From assembly GCA_012841425.1 (NCBI GenBank), contig DUUR01000099.1:1-7668 (forward strand): a stretch of 7,668 nt of DNA, in the 5' to 3' direction. Shown piece after piece: positions 5,405-7,668 of this stretch. The stretch is from Bacteroidales bacterium (GTDB lineage: Bacteria; Bacteroidota; Bacteroidia; Bacteroidales; Dysgonomonadaceae). The position numbers were made by a program, and so were the translations under genes. The notes under the pieces were generated by a model that had not been told where the DNA came from, ran no database searches, and worked only from the letters and a program-made list of their open reading frames with translations. Numbering within the stretch: position 1 is the stretch's first letter; every line of letters starts with the position of its first letter.

Positions 5405-6763
5405 ATGAAGTTTATATTTAATTTTCCAGATTTGGGAGAGGGCCTTGAGGAAGGTACCGTTTTGGAGTGGTATGTGAAGGAGGGACAAGAGGTTAAAGTT
5501 GGCGATTCTCTTGTGCAAATGGAGACAGACAAAGTGGTTGCAGATATCCCCTCTCCAAAGGATGGAATAATACTTAAAACACACGGAGAGGTTGGCGATA
5601 TTATTAAAGTTGGCACTCCTCTTGTTGATATTCAGATTGAAGGTAGTGAAATAAGCGCAGATAGCAGTGAGTCAAAAGAAAGTGTAGTCTCTGAAGAGGA
5701 GAGAATTGAAAAAGATGTTGACAGCGGACAGGTTGACAAAACTGTAACAGAACCTATTACTGAGTCTGATGAAGATGCAGGTGCCGTAGTAGGTACTATG
5801 GAAGTTGCGGCAAAGAATGCCATTATGCCCGAGAGCAATGAGGCTGAAGAATATTCAAAAGATACAAGTGAAGCTCCACGTAAAGCTCTGGCAACACCCG
5901 TAGCACGTGCAATGGCCAAACAACTAGGAATAGATATAAATAAGGTCGAAGGCAGCGGTCCCTCTGGTAGGGTTAAGAAATCTGATATAAGAGAATTTAA
6001 AGTTAACGCCGAGCAGGGTTACATTTCAACTCCAAATATAAGAATAGATGATAATAAGGGAGATGAAACTTATGTGCCACTTACACAAATAAGGAAAGCA
6101 ATTGCCAAGAACATGCTTCAATCTATACATAACACCGCGCAGATGTCGGTTTTTGAAGAGGTTGATATTTATGAACTGATGCAGGTAAGAGGTAGATACA
6201 AGCAGCGATTTGCAAACAAAGATGTTAATCTCACTTATCTTTCATTTATAGTAAAAGCAGTAGCACAAGCTTTAAAACATCACAGACAGTTAAATTCTCA
6301 GATTGATATCGAAAATAACAGGATGATATATCGAAATCGTTATCATATTGGTGTTGCAGTTGATACTCCCGATGGTTTGATGGTTCCTGTTATTCGTGAT
6401 GCAGACAAGCTAACAATTTTTCAGATTGCCAAACAAATTGCAGAATTGGCAAATAAAGCTAGAAACAGAAAGCTGTCACTTGATGAAATGAAGGGTGGAT
6501 CTTTTAGTATCACTAGTTTTGGCTCAATTGGTGGAATATTTGCAACTCCAGTATTAAATTATCCACAGGCAGGTATATTAGGGATAGGACGAATCCTTAA
6601 AACACCTGTGGTAAGAGAAGAGGAGATTGTAATAGGCCATGTAATGCCACTCTCACTAACAGTTGATCATAGAATTGTAGATGGTGGCGAGGCAACTAGA
6701 TTTATTTATAAGGTGATGGAATATCTAGCAGATCCTATTTCTTTTTTAATGGAAGAGGAGTAG
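5405..6763 (+). CDS. pdhC: Dihydrolipoamide acyltransferase (E2) of the 2-oxoacid dehydrogenase complex
   Basis: The core of the complex: it carries the acyl group on a lipoyl-lysine and transfers it to CoA. The 452 residues hold three domains. A single lipoyl domain occupies about 1-80, with the lipoylated lysine at K43 in METDKVVADIPSP. A flexible linker covers about 81-156 and is unusually rich in Ser, Glu, Asp and Thr rather than Ala and Pro. The peripheral-subunit-binding domain is at about 159-197 (KALATPVARAMAKQLGI...GSGPSGRV). The catalytic domain starts near 222 and contains SITSFGS (368-374) and the active-site DHRIVDG (421-427), giving His422 and Asp426. It lies 40 bases after the beta gene and is the last gene of the operon. 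The acyl specificity (acetyl or branched) cannot be read from sequence alone. A lipoylation enzyme and an E3 are needed but are not in this window. Confidence 0.94.
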   Translation: MKFIFNFPDLGEGLEEGTVLEWYVKEGQEVKVGDSLVQMETDKVVADIPSPKDGIILKTHGEVGDIIKVGTPLVDIQIEGSEISADSSESKESVVSEEERIEKDVDSGQVDKTVTEPITESDEDAGAVVGTMEVAAKNAIMPESNEAEEYSKDTSEAPRKALATPVARAMAKQLGIDINKVEGSGPSGRVKKSDIREFKVNAEQGYISTPNIRIDDNKGDETYVPLTQIRKAIAKNMLQSIHNTAQMSVFEEVDIYELMQVRGRYKQRFANKDVNLTYLSFIVKAVAQALKHHRQLNSQIDIENNRMIYRNRYHIGVAVDTPDGLMVPVIRDADKLTIFQIAKQIAELANKARNRKLSLDEMKGGSFSITSFGSIGGIFATPVLNYPQAGILGIGRILKTPVVREEEIVIGHVMPLSLTVDHRIVDGGEATRFIYKVMEYLADPISFLMEEE

Positions 6764-6913
6764 TTAATTTTCAATTTTAATAAACTTTTGGTGATATTTA
6801 GTTCAAAGATTCTGCTATGACTGTTCATTTCTCTATGATAATATTATCTTTGTCAATTCTTAAATGAAAAAATATTAACATCTGTAAGAGAGTCAGACAA
6901 AAAGAATAGTTAA
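6764..6913 (+). other. 150-base intergenic region after the E2 gene, no clear terminator
   Basis: AT-rich gap between E2 and the transporter gene. I find no stem with a T-run that would stop the operon transcript, so termination may be Rho-dependent or some read-through may reach the transporter. A promoter element lies at 6845-6852. No small gene or repeat is visible in it. Confidence 0.4.
6845..6852 (+). promoter_or_regulatory. Bacteroidota -7 promoter element (TATCTTTG) for the AbgT-family gene
   Basis: TATCTTTG fits TAnnTTTG and is identical to the element before the dehydrogenase operon. The -33 region is weak (TGTT at 6822-6825). A start near 6859 would give a leader of about 55 bases, suggesting the transporter is transcribed separately from the E1/E2 genes. 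Confidence 0.55.
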
Positions 6914-7668
6914 ATGCCAAATACTGTGCCGGCCAACAAAGGTTTTATACGATTTATTGAAAAAGGCGGAAACGCATTACCACACCCCGCAATTTTATTT
7001 GCAATATTTGCCCTCATAACACTAATAGTCTCTGCTATTGGTGGTTTACTTGGATGGAGTGGTATTCATCCCGCAACAGGAGAAGCGGTTAACGTAATCA
7101 ATTTACTTTCAAAAGAAGGCGTACATCGTATTCTTCTAGAGATGGTTAACAGTTATACAGGCTTTGCCCCACTAGGTGTTGTTATGGTGGCTTTGCTGGG
7201 TATTGGTGTTGCTGAGAGCAGCGGATTTATTGGTACTGCAGTGAAAGCATTGCTTGTAAAAGCTCCCCCCAAAAGTGTAACCTTTATGGTTGTTTTTACT
7301 GGAGTACTTTCTAATGTTGCTTCAGATGTAGGTTACATACTTATTATTCCGCTTGCTGGTGTAATATTTCACTCATTGGGCAGGCACCCAATAGCGGGAA
7401 TGGCAGCGGCATTTGCAGGTGTTAGCGGAGGGTTTAGTGCTAATATTTTAATTGGAACTATAGATCCGTTACTTGCAGGATTATCTACTGAGGCTGCACA
7501 AATTCTTGATCCTGATTATGTAGTAATGCCTACTGCCAATTACTACTTTATGTTTGTTTCTACTTTCCTTATTACAATTTTAGGAACCATTGTTACTGAT
7601 AAGATTGTTGAACCTCGATTGGGTAAATATACTGGTGATGTTGAACCAGAAGCTATTACTAAATTAAC
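6914..7668 (+). CDS. AbgT-family transporter, N-terminal part (3' end outside window)
   Basis: Inner-membrane transporter of the AbgT family. Characterised members take up p-aminobenzoyl-glutamate (E. coli AbgT) or have been reported to export sulfonamides (MtrF, YdaH). The first 251 codons are present and open to the right edge, about half of the family's usual ~510. Visible family features, in order: IEKGGNALPHPAILF (15-29), TM1 at about 25-48, SKEGVHRILLEMVNSYTGFAPLGVVM (66-91), GIGVAESSG (97-104), NVASDVGY (134-141), GRHPIAGMAAAFAGVSGGFSANILIGTIDPLLAGLSTEAA (157-195), then NYYFM and TDKIVEPRLGKY (228-239). Asp184 in GTIDPLL sits in a conserved core region. ATG 6914 is the natural start, with the expected N-terminus directly after it and no Shine-Dalgarno site. 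The substrate is not known. Folate-related aminobenzoyl-glutamate is an inference from the family name only. Confidence 0.93.
   Translation, partial: MPNTVPANKGFIRFIEKGGNALPHPAILFAIFALITLIVSAIGGLLGWSGIHPATGEAVNVINLLSKEGVHRILLEMVNSYTGFAPLGVVMVALLGIGVAESSGFIGTAVKALLVKAPPKSVTFMVVFTGVLSNVASDVGYILIIPLAGVIFHSLGRHPIAGMAAAFAGVSGGFSANILIGTIDPLLAGLSTEAAQILDPDYVVMPTANYYFMFVSTFLITILGTIVTDKIVEPRLGKYTGDVEPEAITKL

Noticed and set aside
5632..5919. Antisense open frame of 95 codons within the E2 gene
   Set aside because: It lies opposite the E2 linker, where repeated Ser/Glu/Asp codons give a Ser/Ala/Leu-rich frame on the other strand. It has no recognisable protein pattern and no promoter element.

Overview
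The window looks like a stretch of chromosome from a low-GC member of the Bacteroidota, probably Bacteroidales. The best evidence is upstream of the genes. Four transcription units are preceded by the TAnnTTTG -7 element of the Bacteroidota housekeeping sigma factor (TATATTTG, TATTTTTG, and TATCTTTG twice). Most starts lack a clear Shine-Dalgarno sequence. The protein types fit this group, but the genus cannot be named from the sequence alone.

All seven genes lie on the + strand. (1) Positions 1-1254 hold the C-terminal two thirds of a P1B-type heavy-metal ATPase, cut by the left edge. It has an unusual CPG motif in its metal-path helix. (2) Positions 1374-1607 encode a 77-residue free-standing heavy-metal-associated (HMA) domain, closed by a clear intrinsic terminator at 1641-1673. 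Together they look like a small metal-efflux locus: a pump plus a soluble metal-binding partner. (3) Positions 1772-3061 encode a two-part protein. Its N-terminal half is a YczE/YitT-like membrane domain and its C-terminal half is a cytidylate-kinase-like domain. Its function is unknown. (4-6) Positions 3281-6763 form a tight operon for a 2-oxoacid dehydrogenase complex: E1 alpha, E1 beta (4-base overlap) and E2 (40-base gap). It resembles the Gram-positive-type pyruvate dehydrogenase. No E3 (dihydrolipoamide dehydrogenase) gene follows E2, so the complex would need an E3 encoded elsewhere. (7) From 6914 to the right edge runs the first 251 codons of an AbgT-family transporter, with its own promoter-like element.

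The E1/E2 genes make one enzyme: E1 (alpha2beta2) decarboxylates the 2-oxoacid with thiamine diphosphate and passes the acyl group to the lipoyl lysine of E2, which forms acyl-CoA. The metal genes, the membrane-kinase fusion and the transporter appear to be independent neighbours.

I do not see a clearly new multi-gene system here. The points most worth a second look are the membrane/kinase-like fusion, the mixed metal-site signature of the ATPase (CPG with a TM8 His-Glu), and a ten-base sequence, GTG(A/G)CAGTTT, that recurs just upstream of two successive promoter elements and also forms one arm of the terminator.
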